64,000 nucleotides of DNA from Sinorhizobium chiapasense (GTDB lineage: Bacteria > Pseudomonadota > Alphaproteobacteria > Rhizobiales > Rhizobiaceae), in assembly GCF_036488675.1 (NCBI RefSeq), contig NZ_CP133148.1:186001-250000 (forward strand), in the 5' to 3' direction. Below, in pieces: positions 8,512-17,064 of this stretch (position 1 is the first letter of the stretch; each line of letters starts with the position of its first letter). Below the pieces are notes generated by a model. That model did not search any database. It had not been told where the DNA came from and was given only the letters and a program-made list of their open reading frames with translations. Made by a program: the position numbers and the translations under genes.

Positions 8512-8542
8512 TGGGCGGTCATCCCGCTCTAGGAATTTGACG

Positions 8543-9910
8543 ATGGCCGCCACGGAAACCCTCGAACGTGACCCGCATGCCGGCGAAGCCGGCCCTTTTC
8601 ACGTCACCAATCGGCTGATTTTTTCGATCGCCCTGCCGATGACGCTGGGGTTCCTCACGACGCCGCTGCTTGGTCTGGTCGACACCGCGGTGGTCGGCCG
8701 CCTCGGCCGTGCGGATCTGCTGGCCGGGCTCGCGATCGGCGCCGTGATGTTCGACCTGATCTTCACGACCTTCAACTTTCTCCGGGCGTCGACGACAGGT
8801 CTCGTGGCGCAGGCATATGGCCGGGGCGACCGGCGGGAGCAGCAGGCGGTCTTCTGGCGCTCGCTGGTGATCGCGCTTGTCTCGGGCGTCGCGATCGTCC
8901 TGCTCTCGCCTTTGCTGTTTGTCGCCGGTCTGTGGCTGATGGCGCCCGGTGCCGATGTCGAAGCGGTCACGCGCACCTATTTCTTCTATCGGATCCTTTC
9001 CGGGCCGGCGGCGCTCGCCAATTATGCGATCCTCGGCTTCGTCCTCGGCCGCGGTGAGGGCTCCATCGGACTGTTGCTGCAGACGCTCATCAACGGCATC
9101 AACATCGTGCTGGCCGTCCTGCTCGGCCTGGTCCTCGGTTGGGGCGTGACCGGTGTGGCGCTGGCGACCGTGACCGGCGAAGTCATCGGCGCAGTCGCCG
9201 GCTTCGCGATCGTCTACGGACGATTTGACCGGCGCGATGCACCGGACTGGGGCGCCATCTTTGCCCGCGAGCGGCTGACGCCGCTGTTTGGTCTCAACCG
9301 CGACATCATGATCCGCTCCTTCGTGCTGCTCGCCGCCTTCGCGCTGATGACGCGGATCGGCACGGCCTTCGGGCCGGTGACGCTTGCCGCCAACGCCGTG
9401 CTGATGACGATCTTCCTCGTCGCGGGATACTATCTCGACGGCCTCGCCAATGCGGCCGAGCAGCTTACCGGACGGTCGATCGGTGCCGGATATCGTCCGG
9501 CCTTCGATCGCGCTCTGCGGATGACCGCGTTTTGGTCGCTGGGGCTCGCCGCCCTGACGACGCTCGCCTTCCTCGTCTTCGGCGATGCCCTGGTCGACGT
9601 GCTGACGACCGCGCCAGACGTGCGGGCGCTCGCTTACGAATACATGCCTTGGGCGGCGCTGACGGCGCTGACCGGCGCGCTCGCCTTCCTAATGGATGGC
9701 GTTTTCATCGGCGCGACCTGGTCACGCGACATGCGCAACATGATGCTGGCGGCCTTTATCGGCTATGTGCTCGCACTCGGCATACTGATCCCGTTCTTCG
9801 GCAATCACGGGCTTTGGGCAGGACTCAACCTGTTCCTGCTCATGCGCGGCGCGTTCCTGCTGATGCTTGTACCGCGCCGTGCCGCTCAGGCGTTTCGTGC
9901 AGCCCAATAG
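8543..9910 (+). CDS. MATE family efflux transporter (DinF-like)
   Basis: The protein (455 aa) has about twelve hydrophobic segments and the MATE signature at the N-terminus (FSIALPMTLGFLTTPLLGLVDTAVVGRLG), repeated more loosely in the second half (MIRSFVLLAAFALMTRIGTAFG). The family exports cationic or hydrophobic compounds in exchange for H+ or Na+, and the DinF branch fits best. The ATG at 8543 has AGGA 8 nt upstream; the frame could begin at TTG 8537 but then the spacing would be too short. The 3' end overlaps the convergent pyrD gene by 25 bp. Confidence 0.9.
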   Translation: MAATETLERDPHAGEAGPFHVTNRLIFSIALPMTLGFLTTPLLGLVDTAVVGRLGRADLLAGLAIGAVMFDLIFTTFNFLRASTTGLVAQAYGRGDRREQQAVFWRSLVIALVSGVAIVLLSPLLFVAGLWLMAPGADVEAVTRTYFFYRILSGPAALANYAILGFVLGRGEGSIGLLLQTLINGINIVLAVLLGLVLGWGVTGVALATVTGEVIGAVAGFAIVYGRFDRRDAPDWGAIFARERLTPLFGLNRDIMIRSFVLLAAFALMTRIGTAFGPVTLAANAVLMTIFLVAGYYLDGLANAAEQLTGRSIGAGYRPAFDRALRMTAFWSLGLAALTTLAFLVFGDALVDVLTTAPDVRALAYEYMPWAALTALTGALAFLMDGVFIGATWSRDMRNMMLAAFIGYVLALGILIPFFGNHGLWAGLNLFLLMRGAFLLMLVPRRAAQAFRAAQ

Positions 9911-10974
9911 CCCAGCCGGCTATCGCGGATGTCGCGGATGGAGGCAAGCTGCTCGCGATCGCAGAGCTCGGATAGGCCTCGCACGATCCGGCTAGGCAGC
10001 CCCGGCCCCTCGTAGACCATGCAGGAATAGAGCTGGACGAGATCGGCGCCGGCGCGGATCTTCTCCGCCGCTGTTTCCGCCGAGTGGACGCCGCCGACGC
10101 CGATGATCGGCAGGGCGGGGCCGACACGCTTGCGCATCCGCGCGAGCACTGCCGTCGATTTTTCGAAAAGCGGCTTGCCGGAGAGGCCGCCCGCTTCCCT
10201 GGCCTGTCGCTGATCCTTCAATCCGTCGCGCGCAAGCGTGGTGTTGGAGACGATCAGGCCGTCGAGATTGTGCGCCAATACTTCTGCCGCGATGTCGTCC
10301 ATTCCTTCTTCGGTAAGATCGGGGGCGATCTTCAGGAAGACGGGGATTCGTTTCGCGCTTTTCGTCGCTTCCTCGTTCCGGGCTGCGAGGACGGCCGAAA
10401 GCAGTGCTGCCAGGCTTTCGCGAGCTTGGAGGTCGCGCAGGCCGGGCGTGTTCGGCGACGAGATGTTGGCGGTGAAATAGCGTGCGACCGGGTAGAACGT
10501 CCGGATCCCCGCCACATAGTCGCTGATGCGGTCGGCACTGTCCTTGTTGGCGCCGATATTGACGCCGATCAGTGCCTGGCGCGAGCAGCCCTGAAGGCGC
10601 GCGAGCGCGGCACCGTGTCCCTCATTGTTGAACCCAAGGCGGTTGATGACCGCCTGGTCTTCCACCAGCCGGAAGATGCGGGGCTTGTCGTTGCCGGGCT
10701 GTGGCTTCGGCGTGACCGTGCCGATTTCGGTGAAGCCGAAACCGATCTTCAGGAGTGCCTCCGGCACCTCCGCATTCTTGTCGTACCCGGCCGCCATGCC
10801 GATCGGATTGGCGAAGGTGAGGCCGGCGATTTCCTGTTCGAGGCGCGGATCGGCCGGCGCCGCGCAACTTGGCACGAGCCCGCTCTTGAGCGCCTTGATC
10901 GATAGACCGTGCGCGGCCTCCGGATCGAGAAGGAACAGGCCGCTGCGTGAGAGGAATTTCAGTGTGTCGATCAT
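9886..10974 (-). CDS. pyrD: Dihydroorotate dehydrogenase (quinone), class 2
   Basis: PyrD oxidises dihydroorotate to orotate in pyrimidine synthesis, passing electrons to quinone at the membrane. The product is 362 aa, normal for class 2. It has the N-terminal helical quinone-tunnel region (FLLDPEAAHGLSIKALKSG), the FMN-binding core (NPIGMAAGYDKNAEVPEALL), the ISSPNTPGLRDLQ active-site segment, and the C-terminal phosphate-binding GVGGVHSAETAAEKIRAGA. Its ATG overlaps the stop of the DUF952 gene (ATGA), indicating translational coupling. The last codons overlap the convergent MATE gene. A longer frame reaching 11406 exists but is non-homologous before the methionine at 10974. Confidence 0.95.
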   Translation of the reverse strand: MIDTLKFLSRSGLFLLDPEAAHGLSIKALKSGLVPSCAAPADPRLEQEIAGLTFANPIGMAAGYDKNAEVPEALLKIGFGFTEIGTVTPKPQPGNDKPRIFRLVEDQAVINRLGFNNEGHGAALARLQGCSRQALIGVNIGANKDSADRISDYVAGIRTFYPVARYFTANISSPNTPGLRDLQARESLAALLSAVLAARNEEATKSAKRIPVFLKIAPDLTEEGMDDIAAEVLAHNLDGLIVSNTTLARDGLKDQRQAREAGGLSGKPLFEKSTAVLARMRKRVGPALPIIGVGGVHSAETAAEKIRAGADLVQLYSCMVYEGPGLPSRIVRGLSELCDREQLASIRDIRDSRLGYWAARNA

Positions 10975-11318
10975 GGTAAAAACTCGGGAAAGACGTGGAG
11001 GCCGTCGGCACCCAATGGCAAGGGCTTTTCCCAGATCACCGCATCGAGCGGGAGCGGCCCGTAGAGATGCGGAAACAGCGCGCCGCCGCGCGAAGGTTCG
11101 TAGACGAGCTTTTCTCCAAGGGCGGCTCCGTCGATGGCGACAAGCAGCAAGTCCTCCTGCCCTTCGAAGTGTCTTGCGGCCGTTTCGACGACCTGGTCCC
11201 CGGTCGAGAAGTGGATGAAGCCATCGGCAAGGTCGACTGGCGCCCCGGTGAACTGTCCTGCTCGCCGCGCCTCCTGCCATAGAAGTGCCGGAACGATCTT
11301 GTATATAATGGCGTTCAT
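10971..11318 (-). CDS. DUF952 domain-containing protein
   Basis: A 115-residue protein starting MNAIIYKIVPALLW and containing the DUF952 hallmarks: GFIHFSTGDQVVETAARHF, a middle DLLLVAID..LGEKLVYEPSRGG, and LFPHLYGPLPL. The family has an ADP-ribosyltransferase-like fold in structural comparisons but no established activity. It is translationally coupled to pyrD through an ATGA overlap, an arrangement that seems typical for rhizobia. The reading frame is open far upstream (to 11948), but upstream codons are non-homologous and the ATG at 11318 is the family start. Confidence 0.9.
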   Translation of the reverse strand: MNAIIYKIVPALLWQEARRAGQFTGAPVDLADGFIHFSTGDQVVETAARHFEGQEDLLLVAIDGAALGEKLVYEPSRGGALFPHLYGPLPLDAVIWEKPLPLGADGLHVFPEFLP

Positions 11319-11423
11319 GTGCCCGCTTGTCCGTCGTGAAACCCAATCGTGGCCTTGCCGCAAATATTGGCGCTTGTCCACCACGGAAGGCGGATTTCCG
11401 CAGCATCCAATGGAGTGGCTGTC

Positions 11424-11858
11424 ATGAGGAACGTGGTTGCGGCAATGGCGATGGGCCTGACGCTCGGCTGGGTCGCGTCGGCCGACGCGCAGGAGGTACC
11501 TCCGGGGCGCTACAGCATGCAGAAATCGGACACCGGTATAGCGCGGCTCGACACTGAGACGGGCGAGGTTACGCTGTGCCGGGAGAAGGACGGCGAGCTC
11601 GTCTGCCGGATGGCGGCCGATGAGCGGGCGGCCTTCGAGCGGGAGATCGATCTTTTGACCAAACGCGTCGAGGCACTGGAAAAGGCCGTCAAAAGCGGTG
11701 AAACTGCGATGAAACCGGCTCTTCCGAGCGACGAAGAGATTGACCGGACGATGAGCATCATGGAAAGAATGATGCGCAAGTTCATGGAGATCGTGAAGGA
11801 TCTCGAAGGGAGCGGAGACGGTTCCACCGATGGTTCCGAGGTGCCGCAAAAGACCTGA
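11424..11858 (+). CDS. Hypothetical exported protein with coiled coil
   Basis: The product (144 aa) begins with a clear Sec signal peptide (MRNVVAAMAMGLTLGWVASADA, cleavage before QEVPP). A short conserved stretch follows (GRYSMQKSDTGIARLDTETGEVTLC), with a CREKDGELVCRM cysteine pair, then a predicted coiled coil (FEREIDLLTKRVEALEKAV) and an acidic, low-complexity tail. I do not recognise a named family beyond rhizobial hypothetical proteins. The ATG at 11424 gives an intact signal peptide, while the longer frame to 11349 does not. It is transcribed divergently from DUF952-pyrD and lies ~90 nt before the response regulator. Confidence 0.7.
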   Translation: MRNVVAAMAMGLTLGWVASADAQEVPPGRYSMQKSDTGIARLDTETGEVTLCREKDGELVCRMAADERAAFEREIDLLTKRVEALEKAVKSGETAMKPALPSDEEIDRTMSIMERMMRKFMEIVKDLEGSGDGSTDGSEVPQKT

Positions 11859-11947
11859 CGGGCACGGGCACGAACCATTGAGACGCGATCCGGCGCGTTG
11901 GAGGATGCGCGGGGTCCGGGGCTGAGGCTCTTGGGAGGGAGCATCCA

Positions 11948-12595
11948 ATGCCGGAAATGACCATCATCATCGCCGATGACCACCCGCTTTTTCGTGGTGC
12001 AATGCGCCAGGCGCTGAGCGGCATGGCCGATGCTCCGGGCATAGTCGAAGCCGGTGACTTCGCGGCCGCACGCAAGGCTGCGGCGGATTATCCGGATGCC
12101 GACCTGATGCTGCTGGACCTCACCATGCCCGGCGTCAGCGGTCTTTCGGGCCTGATTGCGTTGCGGGCGGAGTTTCCGAGCCTCCCGGTGATGATTGTCT
12201 CGGCCCACGACGACCCGGCGACCATTCATCGTGCGATCGATCTTGGCGCCGCCGGTTTCCTCTCCAAGTCTGCCGGCATCGACGAAATCCGCGAGGGCAT
12301 CACCAAGGTGATTGCCGGTGAGGTTTTTGTGCCGGCCGGTTACGACCAGAATCAGGAATACGAGCCGGAAGTGGCCGATCTCCTGCATCGGCTGCAGACG
12401 CTGACGCCGCAGCAGTCGCGCGTGCTAAGCATGCTTGCCGAGGGCCTGCTCAACAAGCAGATCGCCTACGAGCTCGGCGTCTCGGAGGCGACGATCAAGG
12501 CCCATGTTTCAGCGATCCTGCTGAAGCTCAACGTGGACAGCCGCACACAGGCCGTCATCCAGTTGTCGAAGATAGGCACGGTTGCGGCTGCCTGA
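11948..12595 (+). CDS. LuxR/NarL-family response regulator (CrbR-like)
   Basis: The N-terminal receiver domain has acidic D10/D11, phosphoacceptor D57 (LLLDLTMPG) and K107 (GFLSKSAG). The C-terminal GerE/LuxR helix-turn-helix (LTPQQSRVLSMLAEGLLNKQIAYELGVSEATIKAHVSAIL) binds DNA. At 215 aa it is of normal length. It converges on the SLC5-type hybrid kinase gene with only 40 nt between them. In Vibrio and Pseudomonas, kinases of that architecture (CrbS) work with LuxR-type CrbR to control acetyl-CoA synthetase and the acetate switch, so this protein is a likely partner. That pairing is inferred from architecture and position only. The ATG follows GGGAGGGAGC. Confidence 0.88.
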   Translation: MPEMTIIIADDHPLFRGAMRQALSGMADAPGIVEAGDFAAARKAAADYPDADLMLLDLTMPGVSGLSGLIALRAEFPSLPVMIVSAHDDPATIHRAIDLGAAGFLSKSAGIDEIREGITKVIAGEVFVPAGYDQNQEYEPEVADLLHRLQTLTPQQSRVLSMLAEGLLNKQIAYELGVSEATIKAHVSAILLKLNVDSRTQAVIQLSKIGTVAAA

Positions 12596-12635
12596 TCGGG
12601 CGCTCGCTCGTTCTTTGAGACTACGCACTGCTTTG

Positions 12636-15600
12636 TTATTCCGCAGCCGCCTTCCCCGCAATAGAGAGCTGGGTCAACCATGCGCGCATGGCTGCCGGAC
12701 GTACTGGCTTGTTTTGCAGGGCGACCCCGTCGCGTTCGGCGGAGCCGCGCACCTCCGGCGAGCGGTCGGCCGTCACCAGCAGGGCCGGAATGCTTTCCTC
12801 CCAAAGCGCGCGGATGCGGGCAATCGCTTCGATGCCGGTGCCGTCGCCGAGATGATAGTCGGCGATGATCGCATCGGGTCTCTTCGCCTGATGGCCGGGG
12901 CCCATTTCCGAACAGCCGGCAAGCGATTCCACCGTGGTGACGTTGCAGCCCCAACCTCCAAGCAGCAGTGCCATGCCGTCGAGAATCTTCGGCTCATTGT
13001 CGATGCAGATGACGCTCAGGCCGGTCAGCGCGTCATGCGTCTTCGCGGCCGCGACATCTCGCGGTTTGGCACGTTCGCTGACGCTTGCCTCGAGCGGCAC
13101 CGTGACCTTGAAGCCCGTACCTTTGCCATGCTTCGACTGAAGGCTGACCGGGTGCGTGAGGACGCGCGAGATACGGTCGACGATCGAGAGGCCGAGCCCG
13201 AGCCCGGAGGCCGTCCGCGCCCCCTCGTCGAGGCGTGCGAACTCCTTGAAGACGGTGCGGAATTTCGAGGGGGGAATCCCGATACCGGAATCGAGCACCT
13301 CGATCGTCGCGGTCCGGCCGCGCCGGCGCACCCCGACAAGCACCTTGCCCGTCAGCGTGTACTTGATGGCGTTCGAGACGAGATTCTGGACGACCCGCCG
13401 CAGAAGGTTCGGATCGCTGCGCACGACGAGTGATGTCGGCATGACTGTGAGTTCGAGACCCTTTGCCCGCGCCATTGGGGCGAAATCCGTCTCGATGCGC
13501 CGGAGCAATTCGTTGAGCGGCACCGATTGCAGGCGTGGCTTCATCGCCCCGGTGTCGAGCCGGGAGATATCGAGCACCGCGCCGAGAATGGCTTCCACCG
13601 ATTCCAGCGAGGAATCGATGTTCTGGACGAGCGTACTGTTATCGGAATCGCCGAGGCGCTCGACGAGCGACGAGGAGTAAAGGCGCGCCGCGTTCAATGG
13701 CTGCAGGATGTCGTGCCCGGCGGCGGCGAAGAAGCGGGTCTTGCCGATGTTGGCTTCCTCCGCTGCCGCCCGCGCTTCGGCGAGCTCCCGGTTGACGCGC
13801 GTCAGTTCTCCCGTCCGTTCGGTGACGCGCAGTTCCAGCGTCTCGTTGGCTTGTTTCAGAGCCATGTCGGCTGCGACGCGCTGCGTGATGTCGGTATAGG
13901 TGGTGACGATGCCCTTGTCCGGCATCGCATTGGTTCTGACTTCTATGATGCGTTCGCCATTGGCGAGTTCGAGCAGGAAGGGCTTGTCGAGCGTCAGGAA
14001 ATTGGCGATCAGCGCCTTCTCCTGATCCTTGCGGATATCGCCGCGTCTCGTCAGGATCTCGACGATATCGGCGAGCGGGAAGCCGACCTGGCCGGCGGCT
14101 TCGGGCAGATCGAGCAAGTGCCTGAAGCGGCGGTTCCAGATGATCAGGTTGTTGGCATTGTCGAAGACGGCGATGCCCTGGTCCATCTGCGAGAGCGCCG
14201 TTTGCAACATGTCCTGGTTATATTGCAAGGCCTCGCTCGCCTGATCGAGCAACCAGGCCGTATCCGACGAGGCGTCGTCCATCCGCTGCAGCACGAGCGA
14301 TAGCACGAGGCGGGCCGAAGATGAGCCGATGGCGCTGCCGAGCAATTGTTCGGAGAAATGAATGAGCGCCATGTCGGCCGACCCATTTTCGTCGAGCCAG
14401 CGTCCGGATTGCTGCTCATAAGTGTGGAACGAGCGCTGCATGCGTTCCTCGCCCATGTAGCGGGCGATCGTCGTCTTGAGGTCGCGCACGGTGACCTTGG
14501 TCTTGCGCCCGCGGAATGTTCCTTCCGTGCGCGAACGACGCGTGATGAACACGCCGGCCTGGAAGCGTTCCAGCGGCTTTGGTGTCCGGGTCAGCGACGC
14601 GAGCACGTAGGTCGTCATGTTGACGAAAAGGCTCAGCGCTGTGGCGTTGACCAGAGGATCGGCGTCCGGTCCCGAAAAGAGATCAGTGAACGGCAGAAGA
14701 AAGCTGAGGATGGTCGTCGCCACGTGTGAATTATCAGGCCCGCCGAGGCTTGGCAGGAACAGGAGATAGGCCCAGACGAGAAAGCCGCAGACCATTCCGG
14801 TGATCGCGCCGCGGGCATTGGCCTGCCGCCACACAAGACCGCCGAGAAGCGCGGGCGCCATCTGCGATACAGCGACGAAGGACAGCAGCCCAAGCGACGC
14901 GAGGCCTGCACTGATATCGGCCGAGCGATAATAGGCATAGCCGAGCAGAAGGACGACGAAGATCGCGGTCCGGCGAATGTTGAGCAGCGTCCCCGCCATG
15001 TCCTCCTGGAGTGCCCCACGCGAGCCGAGCCGCCGGCGCAGGAACACCGGCATGACGATGTCGTTGGAAATCATGATCGACAGCGCAACCGATGCGACGA
15101 TGACCATGGCGGTTGCCGCGGAAAAGCCGCCGATGAACGTCGTCAGCGAAAGCAGCGGGACTTCGCCGGCAAGCGGCAGCTTCAGCAAGTAGAGGTCGGC
15201 GTCGCCGGAGCCCGAGAAGGTCAGAATGCCTGCGATGGCGATCGGCAGTACGAAGAGGTTGATTGCGATCAGATAAAGCGGAAAGAGAACACCCGCAGTG
15301 CGCAACTCGGTTTCGGTGCGGTTCTCGACCACGGTTACGTGGAATTGCCGCGGCAGCATGATGATAGCGAAGGCCGAAAGCGCGATCAGCAGGATCCACC
15401 GCGCCGGCGGCGTGCGGTATTCGAGGGCGGCGAGGACCGCAGGACTTTGCTGGGCTTGCGCCCACAGGTTCGCGGGGCCATCGAACAGGACGAAGACGAC
15501 GTAGGCGCCGATCGTGAGCATCGCCACCAGCTTCACGAGCGATTCCATGGAGATCGCGAGGATCAGGCCGTCCTGGTGCTCGGTCGCATCCGTATGGCGC

Positions 15601-16142
15601 GTCCCGAAGACAATCGCGAAGCAGGCGAGGAAAAGTGTCACGAGCAGCGGCAGATCGATGAAAGTCTGCCCGGCACCGATGCCGTAGTCGCTCGTATTGA
15701 TCATAGCGGCGACCGAACTCGAGACCGCCTTGAGCTGGAGGGCGATGTAAGGAATGGCTCCGACCAGTGAAATCAATGCGACGATTGCGGCGACGGCGGG
15801 GTTCTTGCCGTAGCGTGCCGCCATGAAATCGGCGACGGATGTCAGCCTTTCGGTCTTGGCGAGCTGGATGATGCGGCGGACCAGCGGCATGCCGAGCGTG
15901 AACATCAGGATCGGTCCGATGTAGATGCCGGTGAACTCGAGCCCGCGTTCGGCCGCCAGTCCCACGCCGCCGAAATAGGTCCAGGACGTGCAGTAGATTG
16001 CGAGGCTGAGCGCATAGACCAGCGGCCTGCCCTTGCTGGCAGCGCTGTTTCTCCTGGCTCGCCGGTCGCCATAGCTTGCGACTGCGAAGAGCAGCAGCAG
16101 ATAGGCGAAGGCAGAGGCGAAAATTACAGAACCCGAAAGCAT
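12636..16142 (-). CDS. SLC5-STAC-PAS hybrid sensor histidine kinase (CrbS-like)
   Basis: A 1168-aa protein in modules. Residues ~1-500 form a sodium:solute symporter (SLC5/SSF) domain with about 13 membrane segments (YIGPILMFTLGMPLVRRII). A STAC linker follows (VTVRDLKTTIARYMGEERMQ), then a PAS domain (ALSQMDQGIAVFDNANNLIIWN). The kinase core has H810 in FFAAAGHDILQPL, N-box NAIKYT, DSGIGIP and GLGLGLSIV. A C-terminal receiver has D1095 (AIIADYHLGDGTG) and a conserved lysine (LQNKPVRP). The architecture is that of CrbS, which couples transport or sensing of a small carboxylate to signalling. It probably phosphorylates the convergent LuxR regulator at 11948, directly or through its own receiver. 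Confidence 0.92.
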   Translation of the reverse strand: MLSGSVIFASAFAYLLLLFAVASYGDRRARRNSAASKGRPLVYALSLAIYCTSWTYFGGVGLAAERGLEFTGIYIGPILMFTLGMPLVRRIIQLAKTERLTSVADFMAARYGKNPAVAAIVALISLVGAIPYIALQLKAVSSSVAAMINTSDYGIGAGQTFIDLPLLVTLFLACFAIVFGTRHTDATEHQDGLILAISMESLVKLVAMLTIGAYVVFVLFDGPANLWAQAQQSPAVLAALEYRTPPARWILLIALSAFAIIMLPRQFHVTVVENRTETELRTAGVLFPLYLIAINLFVLPIAIAGILTFSGSGDADLYLLKLPLAGEVPLLSLTTFIGGFSAATAMVIVASVALSIMISNDIVMPVFLRRRLGSRGALQEDMAGTLLNIRRTAIFVVLLLGYAYYRSADISAGLASLGLLSFVAVSQMAPALLGGLVWRQANARGAITGMVCGFLVWAYLLFLPSLGGPDNSHVATTILSFLLPFTDLFSGPDADPLVNATALSLFVNMTTYVLASLTRTPKPLERFQAGVFITRRSRTEGTFRGRKTKVTVRDLKTTIARYMGEERMQRSFHTYEQQSGRWLDENGSADMALIHFSEQLLGSAIGSSSARLVLSLVLQRMDDASSDTAWLLDQASEALQYNQDMLQTALSQMDQGIAVFDNANNLIIWNRRFRHLLDLPEAAGQVGFPLADIVEILTRRGDIRKDQEKALIANFLTLDKPFLLELANGERIIEVRTNAMPDKGIVTTYTDITQRVAADMALKQANETLELRVTERTGELTRVNRELAEARAAAEEANIGKTRFFAAAGHDILQPLNAARLYSSSLVERLGDSDNSTLVQNIDSSLESVEAILGAVLDISRLDTGAMKPRLQSVPLNELLRRIETDFAPMARAKGLELTVMPTSLVVRSDPNLLRRVVQNLVSNAIKYTLTGKVLVGVRRRGRTATIEVLDSGIGIPPSKFRTVFKEFARLDEGARTASGLGLGLSIVDRISRVLTHPVSLQSKHGKGTGFKVTVPLEASVSERAKPRDVAAAKTHDALTGLSVICIDNEPKILDGMALLLGGWGCNVTTVESLAGCSEMGPGHQAKRPDAIIADYHLGDGTGIEAIARIRALWEESIPALLVTADRSPEVRGSAERDGVALQNKPVRPAAMRAWLTQLSIAGKAAAE

Positions 16143-16349
16143 GCCTCACTCCTCAGCAAAGCAGCATAGGACAAGTCCAGCGGGTTGAGAATTGCCGGCC
16201 TATGCGTCTTAAGTCCAAGAAAGAAGCGGGCATTCCCTCGGCCGGGGAGGCAATCCCCGGAGATACTTGATGCGATTTGACCAAATGCAAAGAACGGTTC
16301 CCACTACGCGACCTTTGGTCTAGATTCCAAACCAGCGGTTGCCGCCACG

Positions 16350-16448
16350 GCATGTTTCCGTAATCGTAGGCGATTAAAGCCAAAAAACATGCCGCAGTTC
16401 AAAGTGCTACAGCGACCTTTGCGCGTCCGATAGACGCACGGCGCTGTG
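16350..16448 (+). repeat. RIME type A repeat
   Basis: Double palindrome GCATGTTTCCGTAATCG..AAAAACATGCCGC, linker AGTTCAAAGTG, then CTACAGCG..GCGCGTCCGATAGACGCACGGCGCTGTGG. It lies in the ~350-bp gap between the kinase gene and mscL, ending about 50 nt before the mscL start. Apart from this repeat I see no feature in the gap. Confidence 0.85.
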
Positions 16449-16496
16449 GGACAGACGCGGTTGCCGTTGTCAAACGGGGACTACACGGAGAGACGC

Positions 16497-16922
16497 ATGC
16501 TGAACGAATTCAAGGAGTTTATTGCCCGCGGCAACGTCATGGATCTTGCGGTCGGCGTCATCATTGGCGCCGCCTTCAGTAAGATCGTCGACTCGGTCGT
16601 CAACGACCTCGCGATGCCGATCGTCGGCGCCATTACCGGCGGCGGCTTCGACTTCTCGAACTATTTCCTTCCGCTTTCCGCAAACGTCACCGCACCCGCG
16701 CTTGCGGCGGCGCGTCAGCAGGGCGCCGTGTTCGCCTATGGCAATTTCATCACCGTGCTCATCAATTTCCTGATTCTTGCCTGGGTCATCTTCCTGATGA
16801 TCAAGGTCGTGAACCGGGTGCGCGCTTCGGTCGAAACGAAAAAGGAAGCGGCGCCTGCAGCCCCGCCGCAGGATATCGTGCTTCTTTCCGAGATTCGCGA
16901 CCTGTTGAAACAGCGCGCCTGA
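16497..16922 (+). CDS. mscL: Large-conductance mechanosensitive channel MscL
   Basis: MscL opens under membrane tension to release solutes during hypo-osmotic shock. The 141-aa product has the diagnostic N-terminus [20 protein letters not shown], the pore-lining first transmembrane helix ([21 protein letters not shown]), a short periplasmic loop, the second helix ([20 protein letters not shown]) and the cytoplasmic bundle ending [12 protein letters not shown]. The ATG at 16497 follows GGAGAGACGC. A longer frame to 16446 reads into the preceding repeat and is rejected. Probably monocistronic. Confidence 0.96.
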   Translation: MLNEFKEFIARGNVMDLAVGVIIGAAFSKIVDSVVNDLAMPIVGAITGGGFDFSNYFLPLSANVTAPALAAARQQGAVFAYGNFITVLINFLILAWVIFLMIKVVNRVRASVETKKEAAPAAPPQDIVLLSEIRDLLKQRA

Positions 16923-17064
16923 CAGCCTCCCGGGCGGCGATTGCGGCTTCCGGTTCACTCGGAAGCCGCGGAAAGATCACAAAAATCGATAAATCGGTCA
17001 GATAATGTCGCGTGATCGTCTGCGCAAAAGCGTCTAGAAGCGGCCGACAGCGCAGGAGCCCGCC

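Noticed and set aside
11301..11310. TATAAT in GTATATAATGG as a promoter for the exported protein gene
   Set aside because: No acceptable -35 hexamer at 15-19 nt upstream, and it lies inside the start of the DUF952 gene.
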